Both the position numbers and the translations under genes were made by a program. A stretch of 64,000 nt of DNA, from the IMG/VR virus record IMGVR_UViG_3300042691_028918, positions 1 through 64,000 of that record; one strand, 5' to 3'. Under the pieces are notes generated by a model that was given only the letters and a program-made list of their open reading frames with translations, did no database searches and had not been told where the DNA came from. Below, piece by piece: positions 8,978 to 18,137 of this stretch (position 1 is its first letter; each line of letters begins with the position of its first letter). The DNA comes from a virus.

Positions 8978-9834
8978 TGAAAGATAAAAAAATAAGATTA
9001 GTTACAGTTACAGGAAGTAGAACAAACATACTACCACATATGTTAGATTACTATACATCTATTGTAGATGAAATTTATATTGTAGTTTATGAGTGGGAAG
9101 GTTTTTCTACATTCGATGCTGTCGAAGAAATTAGTGCTGTATTTGAAAATGTAAAAATAGTAAGAAGAGAAACAAAAGAAAAATATAATTGGGAATATGT
9201 AACACAGTTATATAATGAAATAAAAATGTTACATCCAGAAGATTGGTGGATAGTAGCAGATGATGATGAGTTTCATATATACTCAAAACAATTATCTGAA
9301 ATTATACATGATTGTGAAGAAAATGGGTGGGATTTGGTAAGAGGTGGATTTATTGATAGAATAGGTGAAGATGGTACTTTTCCAGAAATTATAAATAATA
9401 AGAATATTTTCTTACAGTTTCCAATAGCAGGATTTTTTAGATATCCAATGAGTGAAGCATGTCCTAATAAAGTTTGTATAATGAAAGGATATGTGGAATT
9501 GACTCCAGGACAACATTACGCAAAAATAGATGGACAAACAACTTGGCGTTGGCAAGGGTGGAATCACCCATTAATAGCACCTGTAAATGATTATAATGTT
9601 CAGGTACATCATTTTAAATGGGATAGTACTTGTGCTGATAGGATTAGAGAAGTAGCTAATATAAATAAAGGATATGCATATTCAGAAGAATACAGAAAAA
9701 TGTATAGAGAATTAGCAAAATGTAGATTTAAATTAGATATTAATAATTCGGAATATATGTTTGAAAATATTGGTGATGATTATGATGGATATTCAAATTG
9801 GAAAAAACTATTTAAAAAAATTATATCAATATAA
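8977..9834 (+). CDS. GT-A glycosyltransferase-like protein
   Basis: A 285-residue protein. RLVTVTGSRTNILPHMLDYYTS is the usual first strand and helix of family 2-like GT-A enzymes that act on a remote acceptor. DWWIVADDDEFHIY near residues 88-101 supplies an acidic DDD cluster expected to bind the metal and nucleotide-sugar phosphate. C-terminal HHFKWD resembles the late His motif of GT2/GT92-like proteins. The stop codon is followed by 60 non-coding A/T-rich bases before the next small gene. The sugar is unknown. It probably belongs to the same island as the flanking enzymes. Confidence 0.7.
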   Translation: MKDKKIRLVTVTGSRTNILPHMLDYYTSIVDEIYIVVYEWEGFSTFDAVEEISAVFENVKIVRRETKEKYNWEYVTQLYNEIKMLHPEDWWIVADDDEFHIYSKQLSEIIHDCEENGWDLVRGGFIDRIGEDGTFPEIINNKNIFLQFPIAGFFRYPMSEACPNKVCIMKGYVELTPGQHYAKIDGQTTWRWQGWNHPLIAPVNDYNVQVHHFKWDSTCADRIREVANINKGYAYSEEYRKMYRELAKCRFKLDINNSEYMFENIGDDYDGYSNWKKLFKKIISI

Positions 9835-9895
9835 TTTGGAAATTAATAAAAAAAATACTATATTAGTAAACAAGGTTAAATGTAAAAAATAATTT

Positions 9896-10111
9896 ATGGC
9901 AGCAACAACAACAACTAAAAGAAACGAAGAAAAAGAACAAGAACTTTTACTTCTTGAAACAAGAAAAGTAAAAGCTTTAGAAAAAATTGCCAATTCATTA
10001 GATGCGCTAACAATTTGGTTTGAAGAAATCGAAAAAGATGAGTGGTCTGAAAGACTACAATGGTATCTGTACGAATGGCATAGCAAAAAGATAGCAGATA
10101 AAGATAAATAA
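9896..10111 (+). CDS. Small charged helical protein
   Basis: A 71-residue, strongly charged protein. After a short Thr-rich start (MAATTTTKRNEE), residues 12-45 are predicted to be a continuous helix with a heptad-like pattern (LLLLETRKVKALEKIANSLDAL). A Trp-rich end follows (IWFEEIEKDEWSERLQWYLYEW). Its stop overlaps the ATG of the first GT7-like gene (TAATG), so the two are coupled. I do not recognise a family. It could be a small partner of the adjacent glycosyltransferases, but nothing in the sequence proves it. Confidence 0.5.
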   Translation: MAATTTTKRNEEKEQELLLLETRKVKALEKIANSLDALTIWFEEIEKDEWSERLQWYLYEWHSKKIADKDK

Positions 10112-11544
10112 TGCAAAAACAAAAATTAGGAATAGTTGTACCATATAGAAATAGGAATCAACATTTATCTGAATTTTTACCTGCTATTAAAAAATACTTA
10201 AACAATTCACAAATTGTTTATGAAATCATTGTAGTTGAACAAGCCGATGAAAAACCTTTTAATAGAGGTAAATTATTAAATATCGGTACAAAAAAAGCCA
10301 TAGAGTTAGGTTGTAATTATTTAGTACTACATGATGTAGATATGCTACCTGTTGATGTTGATTACTCATATTCAACACGACCAACACATCTTGCGTACAA
10401 TTTTATATCGGAAAATACGGAAAAAAATATAGTTTTTGATGAATATTTTGGAGGAGTTACATTATTTCCTATAAGTGATTTTTTAAAAATAAACGGTTAT
10501 TCAAATGAATACTGGGGGTGGGGGTATGAAGATGATGATTTATTATTTAGATGTAAAGAAAATCTTATAGAATTAGATACAAAATATTATCCTGTAAAAA
10601 CAAGAAACTCCGCAGGGTTATACTTTAATGGTAAAGATTCCTATATCAAATGTCCAAAACCGTTTGCATTTGATAAAAATTATACAATATATGCATCCTT
10701 TGAACCGGATGAAATACAATGTGATTCTCAATATGATTTTGATGAATACGTTGTTTTTTCTGTTCCTGGATATGATACGGTGATAACATATGATTCCTTT
10801 AAAAGATATAAATTTGAAACTTGGTCTAAAAATAAAAAATTATATACACTAAAATCGAGTATAACACCAAAATTAAGAACCGTAATTGCAATCACAGTTG
10901 ACCAATATAACAGAATTATAAAAATGTATCAAGATGGTATTTTAGTTGATGAAACTCATATAGATGAAAAAGATCGATTGATGCCATACTATAATCAAGA
11001 ATTTTTTTATTTAGGAAAAACAACAACATCCGAATACAATAAAAAAAGACCATATAAAGGTGTAATAGATTATTTTGCAATATTTAATCACTCTTTAGAA
11101 GAAGGTCAAATACAAGAAATTTCAAATAATAAATATTTAGGATTAATTGAAAGTTATGGTAATTATACAACTCCGCATTGTTTAGAAGTTTGTTATGATA
11201 TGAAAATAAGTAAAAAATCTAAACTAATAGATTTATCAACACAACAAAATGATGCAATAATAAATAATTGTAAAAGAGTACCAATAATTGATAATGAATC
11301 AATTCAAGAGGTAAAAATCCCATCTAGAAGAAAGTGTACTTTTAAATTATTACCACATCCTGAAAATGGATTTTTTGAAAATAAATGGTTATATACCGAA
11401 ACAAGAAAAAATCAAATTAGATTTTACAATGAAGTTTTAGGAGGAAAAACAAATTGGAGAAGGGATGGATATGATACTTTAGAATACAAAGAATTAAGTT
11501 ATACAAATATGATTGATTACCATTTTATATCAGCCGAATTATGA
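10111..11544 (+). CDS. GT7 (beta-1,4-galactosyltransferase-like) enzyme with inserted LamG domain
   Basis: A 477-residue protein. The N-terminal half has the GT7 hallmarks in order: GIVVPYRNRNQHL (7-19), FNRGKLLN (50-57), HDVDMLP with metal-binding D75-V-D77, FGGV (113-116) and NGYSNEYWGWGYEDDDLLFRC (128-148). The remaining catalytic part, LLPHPENG with His416 and RRDGYDTLEYKEL, lies at the C-terminus and matches the metal-binding His loop and DGLNSLTY-type segment of beta-4-galactosyltransferases. Between them, residues about 168-375 form a LamG/concanavalin-like sandwich (GLYFNGKDSYIKC; FYLGKTT; YKGVIDYFAIFN). The LamG-like domain is therefore nested inside the GT7 fold, probably to hold the acceptor. 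The next gene is a paralog with the same layout, overlapping by 4 bases. Confidence 0.85.
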   Translation: MQKQKLGIVVPYRNRNQHLSEFLPAIKKYLNNSQIVYEIIVVEQADEKPFNRGKLLNIGTKKAIELGCNYLVLHDVDMLPVDVDYSYSTRPTHLAYNFISENTEKNIVFDEYFGGVTLFPISDFLKINGYSNEYWGWGYEDDDLLFRCKENLIELDTKYYPVKTRNSAGLYFNGKDSYIKCPKPFAFDKNYTIYASFEPDEIQCDSQYDFDEYVVFSVPGYDTVITYDSFKRYKFETWSKNKKLYTLKSSITPKLRTVIAITVDQYNRIIKMYQDGILVDETHIDEKDRLMPYYNQEFFYLGKTTTSEYNKKRPYKGVIDYFAIFNHSLEEGQIQEISNNKYLGLIESYGNYTTPHCLEVCYDMKISKKSKLIDLSTQQNDAIINNCKRVPIIDNESIQEVKIPSRRKCTFKLLPHPENGFFENKWLYTETRKNQIRFYNEVLGGKTNWRRDGYDTLEYKELSYTNMIDYHFISAEL

Positions 11545-13001
11545 AATTAGGAGTTTGCGTACCATACAGAAATAGAGAAGCACATTTAAAAAGATTTGTA
11601 CCTGAAGTTACAAAGTTTTTAAAAGAGGCCGGAATAGAACATACCATCTATATAGCACATCAATGTGATGATAGGTTATTTAATAGAGGATTGATGAAAA
11701 ATATAGCAGCAAAGTATGCATTCGAAGATGGATGTGATTATATTGTTTGGCATGATATTGATATGATTCCTGAAGATAATAGTTGTGATTATTCATATCC
11801 TAAAAATAATCCCGTACACATAGCAGTTAATATATCTCAATCGGATTATATGTTAAAGTACGAAGAATACTTTGGTGGTGCCGTATTGTTTACAAAAAAA
11901 CAAGTAGAAAAAACAAATGGATATTCAAATGATTATTGGGATTGGGGCATGGAGGATGATGATCTTTTTTGGAGATGTGTTAGAGAAGATATGGTAGATA
12001 GAACAACTCTTAATTATAATAGGAAAAAAATGGTTGGGGTTTTTGATGGTAAAGCATCTTATATGGAAATCCCAAACTCATTTGGGCATATATTAAATAA
12101 CTCACATACCGTTTCGATTTTGGTAAAAGCGGACCAGCAAATTGAAAAAGTTCCTATTTGGTTAATAGGTGATAGTGAGAGAAGATTTGTAGAATATCCT
12201 ATTTTGAGAAAACCTGGTTATGATTGGGGTATATCTTTTAATAATAGTAGAGCATATACTGCAATGTTGTGGAACAATAATAAAGAACAAATATACCAAT
12301 GGTTTAAACGATATGAAAATGAGTGGACATGGGTCACTATGGTAGTAGATACTATTGATAAAAAAATGCATTGGTATTTAAATGGAAGAGAGAGTTCTGC
12401 AAGAAACGGAACAGGTACCGAATCTCCAATAACATATACAGGATCGTTAAAGAGATATGGTTCTGAACCGTTTTATATAGGATATACGCCTAGTATTAAT
12501 GCAGATGAACCAAATACATTTTTTAAAGGTCAGATTTCTGATATAAAAATTTGGGATAGAGCATTAACTTCAAATGAAGTTAAAAATTTACATGAAACAC
12601 ATCCATTGGATAGTTTAATAATTCACTACGATTTTGAAAATATAGATAGAATAAATAGACAAGTAGTGGATTGCGTAACAGGTAATCACGCATACATATC
12701 AAGAGTTTCTTTTAAAACGGAAGATATAAAAATACCATATGTTGCATTACCTTATAGAAAAAACGGAAGATTTTATTGTTTACCACATAAGACGGAGGGT
12801 TTGATAAATGAAGGTGGAATGGAGAAGTGGGCAAAGGGTGAAACGACTGCAAGAAATGAAAGAAGATATGTGTTGGAAATGCAGCAAGGAAAAATAGATT
12901 ATAAAAAGGATGGAATGTCAAATGTTGATGAAAAATTTGAATTAATCGATATAGAAACAATATATTCCGAACATAAAATGATAAATGTAAAAGTTAAATA
13001 A
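11541..13001 (+). CDS. Second GT7-like enzyme with inserted LamG domain
   Basis: A 486-residue paralog of the preceding protein. GT7 motifs: CVPYRNREAHL (6-16), FNRGLMKNI (47-55), HDIDMIP with D72-I-D74, FGGAVLF (111-117) and NGYSNDYWDWGMEDDDLFWRC (126-146). The LamG-like insert occupies about 165-385 (GVFDGKASYMEIPN; FYIGYTPS; FKGQISDIKIWDRAL). The catalytic fold then resumes with FYCLPHKTEG, whose His416 has the same number as in the paralog, and KKDGMSNVDEKFELID. The identical nesting in both copies argues for duplication of one ancestral chimera. The two copies may add successive sugars or recognise different acceptors. It is followed after one base by the first radical SAM gene. Confidence 0.85.
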   Translation: MKLGVCVPYRNREAHLKRFVPEVTKFLKEAGIEHTIYIAHQCDDRLFNRGLMKNIAAKYAFEDGCDYIVWHDIDMIPEDNSCDYSYPKNNPVHIAVNISQSDYMLKYEEYFGGAVLFTKKQVEKTNGYSNDYWDWGMEDDDLFWRCVREDMVDRTTLNYNRKKMVGVFDGKASYMEIPNSFGHILNNSHTVSILVKADQQIEKVPIWLIGDSERRFVEYPILRKPGYDWGISFNNSRAYTAMLWNNNKEQIYQWFKRYENEWTWVTMVVDTIDKKMHWYLNGRESSARNGTGTESPITYTGSLKRYGSEPFYIGYTPSINADEPNTFFKGQISDIKIWDRALTSNEVKNLHETHPLDSLIIHYDFENIDRINRQVVDCVTGNHAYISRVSFKTEDIKIPYVALPYRKNGRFYCLPHKTEGLINEGGMEKWAKGETTARNERRYVLEMQQGKIDYKKDGMSNVDEKFELIDIETIYSEHKMINVKVK

Positions 13002-13002
13002 T

Positions 13003-14394
13003 ATGTTAAACGAAGCCATTTATTTTGAAAAAACAAAAAATCAACTTAATTCAGTTGGGTGTGGTTTCTGTTTAGCAAAGTGGACGCAAGTTACTATGCA
13101 TTTGGGTATTGGACTTACACATTCTTGTCACCATCCGGTCCAACATAAAATACCACTATCCGAAATAAAAAGAGATCCATCATCATTACATAATACGCGG
13201 TATAAAAAAACCCAAAGAAAAGAAATGCTTGAGGGTGGCAGGCCAAAGGAGTGTAATTATTGTTGGAACATAGAGGATAACTCAAATTCATTTTCAGATA
13301 GGATATTTAAATCTGCCGAACCGTGGTCTGCACCATATTTTGAACAAATAAAAGATTCACATTGGAGAGAAGAATTTAATCCAAGATATGTTGAAGTAAG
13401 TTTTTCAAATACGTGTAACTTTAAATGTGCATACTGCGGCCCACAATACTCATCTAAATGGGTAGAAGAAATTGAAAAATTTGGTGGATACAAAACATCA
13501 ACAAATTATAATAATATAGAAGAATTGTCCGCCAAAAATGAAATGCCATATAAACATTCGGAAGAAAATCCATATGTAGATGCATTTTGGGAGTGGTGGC
13601 CAGATTTATACAAAGACCTACATACATTCCGAATTACAGGTGGAGAACCCCTACTATCAAAAGATACTTTCAAAGTATTGGAATATATACAAACTCATTG
13701 GGAAGAAAATCCAAATTTATCATTAGCAATTAATAGTAATTTGGGAGTGCCTGATGCATTGGTAGATAAGTTTATTGAAATAGCAAAGGATTTATGTGAA
13801 AATAATAAAGTTAGAGAATTGATAATATTTACTTCCGTTGAAGCAAAAGGAAAACAAGCAGAGTATGTTAGATTTGGTTTGGATTATAATAGGTTTTGGA
13901 ATAATGTAGATAAAATATTGACAGAATTACCAAAAGTAACTATAAACATAATGGCAACATTCAATGCATTATCTGTTTTCACTTATTCGGAATTGATAGA
14001 TAAGATTTTTAAAATGAAAAAGAAACATGCCAATGATTATAGATATTGGGTATCGGCAATACAATTGGATACCTCATATTTAAGGCATCCATCACACTTA
14101 TCAGTAAAAATATTAGAAAAAGAACATAAAGAATTAATATTAGATTGTGCAAAAAAAGCACTATATTATGGAATGACAGAATTCGTTAGAGGTGCATATG
14201 GATTCTCAAATACCGAAATACAAAAAATAAAAAGATTATATGATTATGCAATATCTGAAGATAGTTTTGATATTGAAAAAAATAGAATAGATTTTATTAA
14301 ATTTGTAGATGAATACGATGAAAGACGCGGAACGAATTTTTTAGAAACCTTTCCAGAACTAAAAAATATATATGATACATATAGAAAAGGGTAA
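13003..14394 (+). CDS. Radical SAM protein, paralog 1
   Basis: A 463-residue protein. The 4Fe-4S/SAM motif CNFKCAYCGP supplies C138, C142 and C145 (CxxxCxxC), and FRITGGEPLL is the GGE motif that contacts SAM. A further set of cysteines precedes it: C20 and C23 (CGFC), C42 (HSCHHP), C84 and C87 (CNYCW), all conserved in the two other paralogs, which suggests an additional Fe-S or metal site. Similar phage proteins are annotated only as twitch-type radical SAM proteins of unknown function. Radical SAM enzymes perform C-H chemistry such as epimerisation or methylation on peptides or sugars. Substrate unknown; the sugar island context suggests a glycan or glycoprotein. Overlaps the LamG gene by 23 bases. 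Confidence 0.85.
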   Translation: MLNEAIYFEKTKNQLNSVGCGFCLAKWTQVTMHLGIGLTHSCHHPVQHKIPLSEIKRDPSSLHNTRYKKTQRKEMLEGGRPKECNYCWNIEDNSNSFSDRIFKSAEPWSAPYFEQIKDSHWREEFNPRYVEVSFSNTCNFKCAYCGPQYSSKWVEEIEKFGGYKTSTNYNNIEELSAKNEMPYKHSEENPYVDAFWEWWPDLYKDLHTFRITGGEPLLSKDTFKVLEYIQTHWEENPNLSLAINSNLGVPDALVDKFIEIAKDLCENNKVRELIIFTSVEAKGKQAEYVRFGLDYNRFWNNVDKILTELPKVTINIMATFNALSVFTYSELIDKIFKMKKKHANDYRYWVSAIQLDTSYLRHPSHLSVKILEKEHKELILDCAKKALYYGMTEFVRGAYGFSNTEIQKIKRLYDYAISEDSFDIEKNRIDFIKFVDEYDERRGTNFLETFPELKNIYDTYRKG

Positions 14395-14971
14395 ACCATG
14401 GATGTTTCATCCAAAGTGTTTGTGTGAAACATTTCCAGAAAATGCAGCAACAAAAATATTAAGTGGAGAATATAATTTTCAAATTGAAATGAAAATGACT
14501 CTACTGGATACATCATCTGGAAACGGTACAATATTTTGCATACTACCAAAATACACAGGACTTGATATTCATAAAAACATGCTTTTTTTTACTGTAAAAT
14601 ATGAGGATGAATCATCAAAATTTTATCAATTTCCATTTACAATAAGTGATGGTATACATATTCATTTAAAGATGATACATGTAGCTAAAAAATATTTAAA
14701 AATACTTATAAATGAGGAAGAACAATTGAATTTAAATTTAGAAAATTTGGGGTTATATAGTTGTGATAATTCGTGTATAGTATTCGGCGCAAACAGATAT
14801 ACTGAAATTGATGAAAATGCCAATTTAGCAGAATTTCATTTGTATGAGTTTAAACTCTATGAGAAAACAAATCTATTAGCACATCATACTTTTGATGAAT
14901 TTATTTTTAATAAATCCGTTGATAAGACCGGCAATTTGAACTTTATACATCATAAAATATTAGAATGTTAA
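14372..14971 (+). CDS. Stand-alone LamG-like (concanavalin A-like) protein 1
   Basis: A 199-residue protein with the strand pattern of a LamG-like sandwich: YNFQIEMKMTL early, IFCILPKYTG, KYLKILINEEEQLNLNL, then AEFHLYEFKLYE (the usual late strand before the final DF/ANNxGN-type segment) and HHTFDEFIFNKSVDKTGNLNFIHH. LamG-like domains bind glycans or proteins. It resembles the inserts in the two GT7 enzymes and the protein at 16353. It overlaps the first radical SAM gene by 23 bases and the second by 7, which places it between the two as a coupled unit. Met11 at 14402 is an alternative start. It may be a targeting subunit for the radical SAM protein; that is inference. Confidence 0.6.
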   Translation: MIHIEKGKPWMFHPKCLCETFPENAATKILSGEYNFQIEMKMTLLDTSSGNGTIFCILPKYTGLDIHKNMLFFTVKYEDESSKFYQFPFTISDGIHIHLKMIHVAKKYLKILINEEEQLNLNLENLGLYSCDNSCIVFGANRYTEIDENANLAEFHLYEFKLYEKTNLLAHHTFDEFIFNKSVDKTGNLNFIHHKILEC

Positions 14972-16356
14972 ACGAGGTATTTGAAAAGACTAGGGATAAG
15001 TTAAATAATGTTGGTTGTGGTTTTTGTTTAGCTAAATGGACACAAGTTACAATGCATTTACACAATGGAATGACGCACTCATGTCATCATCCAACTGCAC
15101 ATAAAATACCTTTAATTGAGATACTTGAAAATCCCACCGCATTACATAATACAAACTTTAAGAAACAAGTTCGTAAAGAAATGTTGGAAGGAAAAAAGCC
15201 AAAAGAATGTGATTATTGTTGGAACATAGAAAATAATTCAAATGCATTTTCCGATAGAACCTATAAATCATCTGAACCTTGGTCGGCACCATATTTTGGT
15301 GATGTTTTAAAATCTGGATGGCAAGGAAATTTTAATCCAAAATATGTTGAGGTTAGTTTTTCGAATACTTGTAATTTTAAGTGTTCTTATTGTGGCCCTC
15401 AATTTTCTTCTAAATGGGTAGAAGAGATTGAAAAATATGGCGGATACAATACATCTACAAATTTTAACAATATAGATTATTTTAAAAAACAGGGAACAAT
15501 GCCATATTTGGCATCCGAACATAATCCGTATGTAGAAGCGTTTTGGAAATGGTGGCCGGATTTATATAAAGATCTACATACATTCAGAATTACGGGTGGT
15601 GAACCTTTACTGAATAAAGATACTTTTAAAATATTAGATTATATTATAGAAACCGATACACCCAATAAAAATTTAAGTTTGTGTATTAATAGTAATTTGG
15701 GAATACCTAAAAAATTATTTAATGAGTTTGTTTCAAAAATAGAAAAAATATTAGAAAAGGAATTGGTTTATGAATTTATAATATTTACATCATGTGATAC
15801 TTACGGCAAGCAGGCGGAATATATACGAAATGGATTTGAATACAATTTGTTTAAAGAAAGGATTGATTTTCTTTTAGATAAATTTCCAACTTTGACCATT
15901 GATATAATGTCTACATATAATGCGTTATCCGTTCCAAATTATAAATTACTAATGAATGATGTTATTGAGTTAAAAAAGAGATACCATAATCCGTATAGAT
16001 ATTGGGGATCATCTATCTTATTAGATTCATCTTATTTACGTTGGCCGGATCATCAATCCGTTAAAATATTAGAAAAACAATGGGTTAATGAAATAGATGA
16101 ACAAGCAAAATTAGCAGACTTTCACGAACAAGTTAGAATAGGAGTTGATGATGGGTATGGGTTTACTGATATGGAAATAAATAAGATAAAAAGAATAAAA
16201 GATTGGTTTGAATCTGATGTTGATACGCAAGTACTTAATAGAAATAGAAAAGATTTTTTCACATTTGTAGCCGAACATGATAAAAGACGTGGAACTGATT
16301 TTTGTAAAACTTTTCCTGAATTAGAAGAATTTTATTATAAATGTAAATTGTTATGA
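14965..16356 (+). CDS. Radical SAM protein, paralog 2
   Basis: A 463-residue close paralog of the protein at 13003, the same length and alignable throughout. CNFKCSYCGP gives C136, C140 and C143; the N-terminal cysteines are C18, C21, C40, C82 and C85; FRITGGEPLL is the SAM-contacting GGE motif. The C-terminal region (FVAEHDKRRGTDFCKTFPEL) matches FVDEYDERRGTNFLETFPEL of paralog 1. The gene overlaps the preceding LamG gene by 7 bases and the following one by 4. The repeated radical SAM-LamG order looks like a cassette duplication. Two parallel enzymes probably act on related substrates. Confidence 0.85.
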   Translation: MLNEVFEKTRDKLNNVGCGFCLAKWTQVTMHLHNGMTHSCHHPTAHKIPLIEILENPTALHNTNFKKQVRKEMLEGKKPKECDYCWNIENNSNAFSDRTYKSSEPWSAPYFGDVLKSGWQGNFNPKYVEVSFSNTCNFKCSYCGPQFSSKWVEEIEKYGGYNTSTNFNNIDYFKKQGTMPYLASEHNPYVEAFWKWWPDLYKDLHTFRITGGEPLLNKDTFKILDYIIETDTPNKNLSLCINSNLGIPKKLFNEFVSKIEKILEKELVYEFIIFTSCDTYGKQAEYIRNGFEYNLFKERIDFLLDKFPTLTIDIMSTYNALSVPNYKLLMNDVIELKKRYHNPYRYWGSSILLDSSYLRWPDHQSVKILEKQWVNEIDEQAKLADFHEQVRIGVDDGYGFTDMEINKIKRIKDWFESDVDTQVLNRNRKDFFTFVAEHDKRRGTDFCKTFPELEEFYYKCKLL

Positions 16357-17024
16357 TTTTTAAAAATAAACATGCATATTTTGTAAAAAATAATACTAAT
16401 AATAATACAAATACTAAAAATTTTGAATTATTAAATAATGATTTTATAATAGAAGCTACATTCAAATTTGAAGAAGATACGAATCTGATACAAAGAGAAT
16501 ATTGTGTGGTTGGCAGAGTTGGTTATACTATGGGAATTTTTGTAGATTCTTATAAGAATATAAAATGGGAATGGTGGGAAACCAACGATGATGGTGAACA
16601 ATTGTATCGTGATATTTATGTAACAAATGTGGATGTGTTTAACTATAATACGATAAAAGTAATAAAAGAAAAAAATAGTTTTACATTATATGTAAATGAT
16701 AGAAAATACGAATCCGTTGAAGTAAATAATAAATTATACGATTATTCATCTAGTATAATATACATAGGAGCATCAAATCCATATTGCGAAAACAATGATG
16801 AAAATTGGTTCACAGGAGATATTTCAGATATTAAGATATATAATAGTAGTAATGAAACATTTGATGATTTATATTTGTGGTTCGATTTTAAAATAAATTC
16901 AAACTTTAAAACATTTGACAAATCAGGAAATGGAAATCATGGAGAAATATTTGAATCAAATGAAATAAAAAAAGATAAAAATATAGAATATAATAAATTT
17001 GCAAGACCTCCAAAAATAGTATAA
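16353..17024 (+). CDS. Stand-alone LamG-like protein 2
   Basis: A 223-residue protein with a clear LamG-like profile: FIIEATFKFEED, YTMGIFVDSYKNI, FTLYVNDRKYESVEVNN, IIYIGASNP, FTGDISDIKIYN and finally WFDFKINSNF with FDKSGNGNHGEIF, the typical closing D-x-S-G-N-x-N-G of bacterial LamG_3-type domains. It lacks a signal peptide, so it acts in the cytoplasm or in the virion. It overlaps the second radical SAM gene by 4 bases and is followed by a methyltransferase after 6 bases. Glycan or glycoprotein binding next to the modifying enzymes is the likely role. Confidence 0.75.
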   Translation: MIFKNKHAYFVKNNTNNNTNTKNFELLNNDFIIEATFKFEEDTNLIQREYCVVGRVGYTMGIFVDSYKNIKWEWWETNDDGEQLYRDIYVTNVDVFNYNTIKVIKEKNSFTLYVNDRKYESVEVNNKLYDYSSSIIYIGASNPYCENNDENWFTGDISDIKIYNSSNETFDDLYLWFDFKINSNFKTFDKSGNGNHGEIFESNEIKKDKNIEYNKFARPPKIV

Positions 17025-17030
17025 TATATT

Positions 17031-18137
17031 ATGCAAAGTAGAAAAAAATGTATTTTGTGTGGGTCTAAAATTGTAAATAAATATACAACTAAAATGCCCG
17101 TATTTATGGGTACTATTCAGTATATTTCTGATTATAAAGTAAATTCATATACCATATGCGAATGTTCGAAATGTGGTGAAATATTAATCAAAGAATTATT
17201 GGATTTCAAAGATGTATATTTAAATAATCATAATGTTGATATTGTAGGAGATTTGTGGATTAATCATTATGAAAAATTTTCTAATTTTATTTCAAATGAT
17301 ATTGAAAATGGGGTAGTGTTGGAAATTGGTGATCCTTCTGCAAAAATTGCAAAAAAAGTAGATAAATTTAAAAAATGGTATATCGTAGAACCCAATGCAT
17401 ATAAAACAAATGATGGGAATATTATTTTTATAAATAGTTTTTTTGATGAATCATTTGTGGATATAAAAGATGTTGATGTTATTGTACATTCGCACTATTT
17501 TGAACATTCATATGAACCAAATCAATTTTTAAAAAAATGTAATAAAATCTTAAAAAAGGGTGGAATTATGTTTATGAGTATTCCAAATATGGAGTATCTC
17601 TTAAATAGTAAAAAATCAATAGCATCTATACTTCATTTTGAACATACGTTTTATTTAAATGATGAAATTATTACTTATTTATTAAATAAAAATGGATTTT
17701 CAATTGAATTAAAAGAGAATTATAAAAATCATTCTATTTTTTATAAAATTAAAAAATCTAAAAAATCAATAAAAGACATAAAATTAAAAATTTCAGACAA
17801 ATTTAATTCCATTTGGGATAGAACGCTCACCAAAATCCAGAGTATAAATAACATATTAAAAAATACCAATCATACGGATATTTATATTTATGGTGCACAT
17901 GTAAACACACAATTTTATTTATATAATGGAATTGATAATAATAAAATAAAAGGAATTATAGATAATTCAAAAAACAAAAAAAATCAAATACTTTATGGAA
18001 CTGATAAAGTAGTTAATACTCCCGATATAATTAGAAATATGGATGAATGCATTGTTATTTGCAGTCATACTGGTGTATATTATAATGAAATATCAAAACA
18101 ATTAAAAAAACTAAATAAAAAAATAGAAATATTATGA
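17031..18137 (+). CDS. C-methyltransferase-like three-domain SAM methyltransferase
   Basis: A 368-residue protein. The N-terminus carries a zinc-binding pattern CILCGSK and CECSKCGE, as in the Methyltransf_13 domain of sugar C-methyltransferases such as TylC3. The central domain has VVLEIGDPSAKIA (SAM motif I, partly degraded), VDVIVHSHYFEHSYEPNQFL and KILKKGGIMFMSIPN. The C-terminus (IYIYGAHVNTQFYLY, IKGIIDNS, GTDKVV, ECIVICS) matches the Rossmann-like Methyltransf_14 domain. Family members add a carbon methyl to keto-deoxysugar nucleotides, which would fit the RmlC-type epimerase and SDRs encoded nearby. Overlaps the third radical SAM gene by 4 bases. Motif I lacks the usual GxGxG, so activity is uncertain. 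Confidence 0.7.
   Translation: MQSRKKCILCGSKIVNKYTTKMPVFMGTIQYISDYKVNSYTICECSKCGEILIKELLDFKDVYLNNHNVDIVGDLWINHYEKFSNFISNDIENGVVLEIGDPSAKIAKKVDKFKKWYIVEPNAYKTNDGNIIFINSFFDESFVDIKDVDVIVHSHYFEHSYEPNQFLKKCNKILKKGGIMFMSIPNMEYLLNSKKSIASILHFEHTFYLNDEIITYLLNKNGFSIELKENYKNHSIFYKIKKSKKSIKDIKLKISDKFNSIWDRTLTKIQSINNILKNTNHTDIYIYGAHVNTQFYLYNGIDNNKIKGIIDNSKNKKNQILYGTDKVVNTPDIIRNMDECIVICSHTGVYYNEISKQLKKLNKKIEIL

Noticed and set aside
14372-17024. The small genes at 14372 and 16353 as broken fragments of a GT7-LamG gene
   Set aside because: Both are complete sandwiches with their own starts and stops and tight overlaps with radical SAM genes; no trace of GT7 motifs is found beside them.
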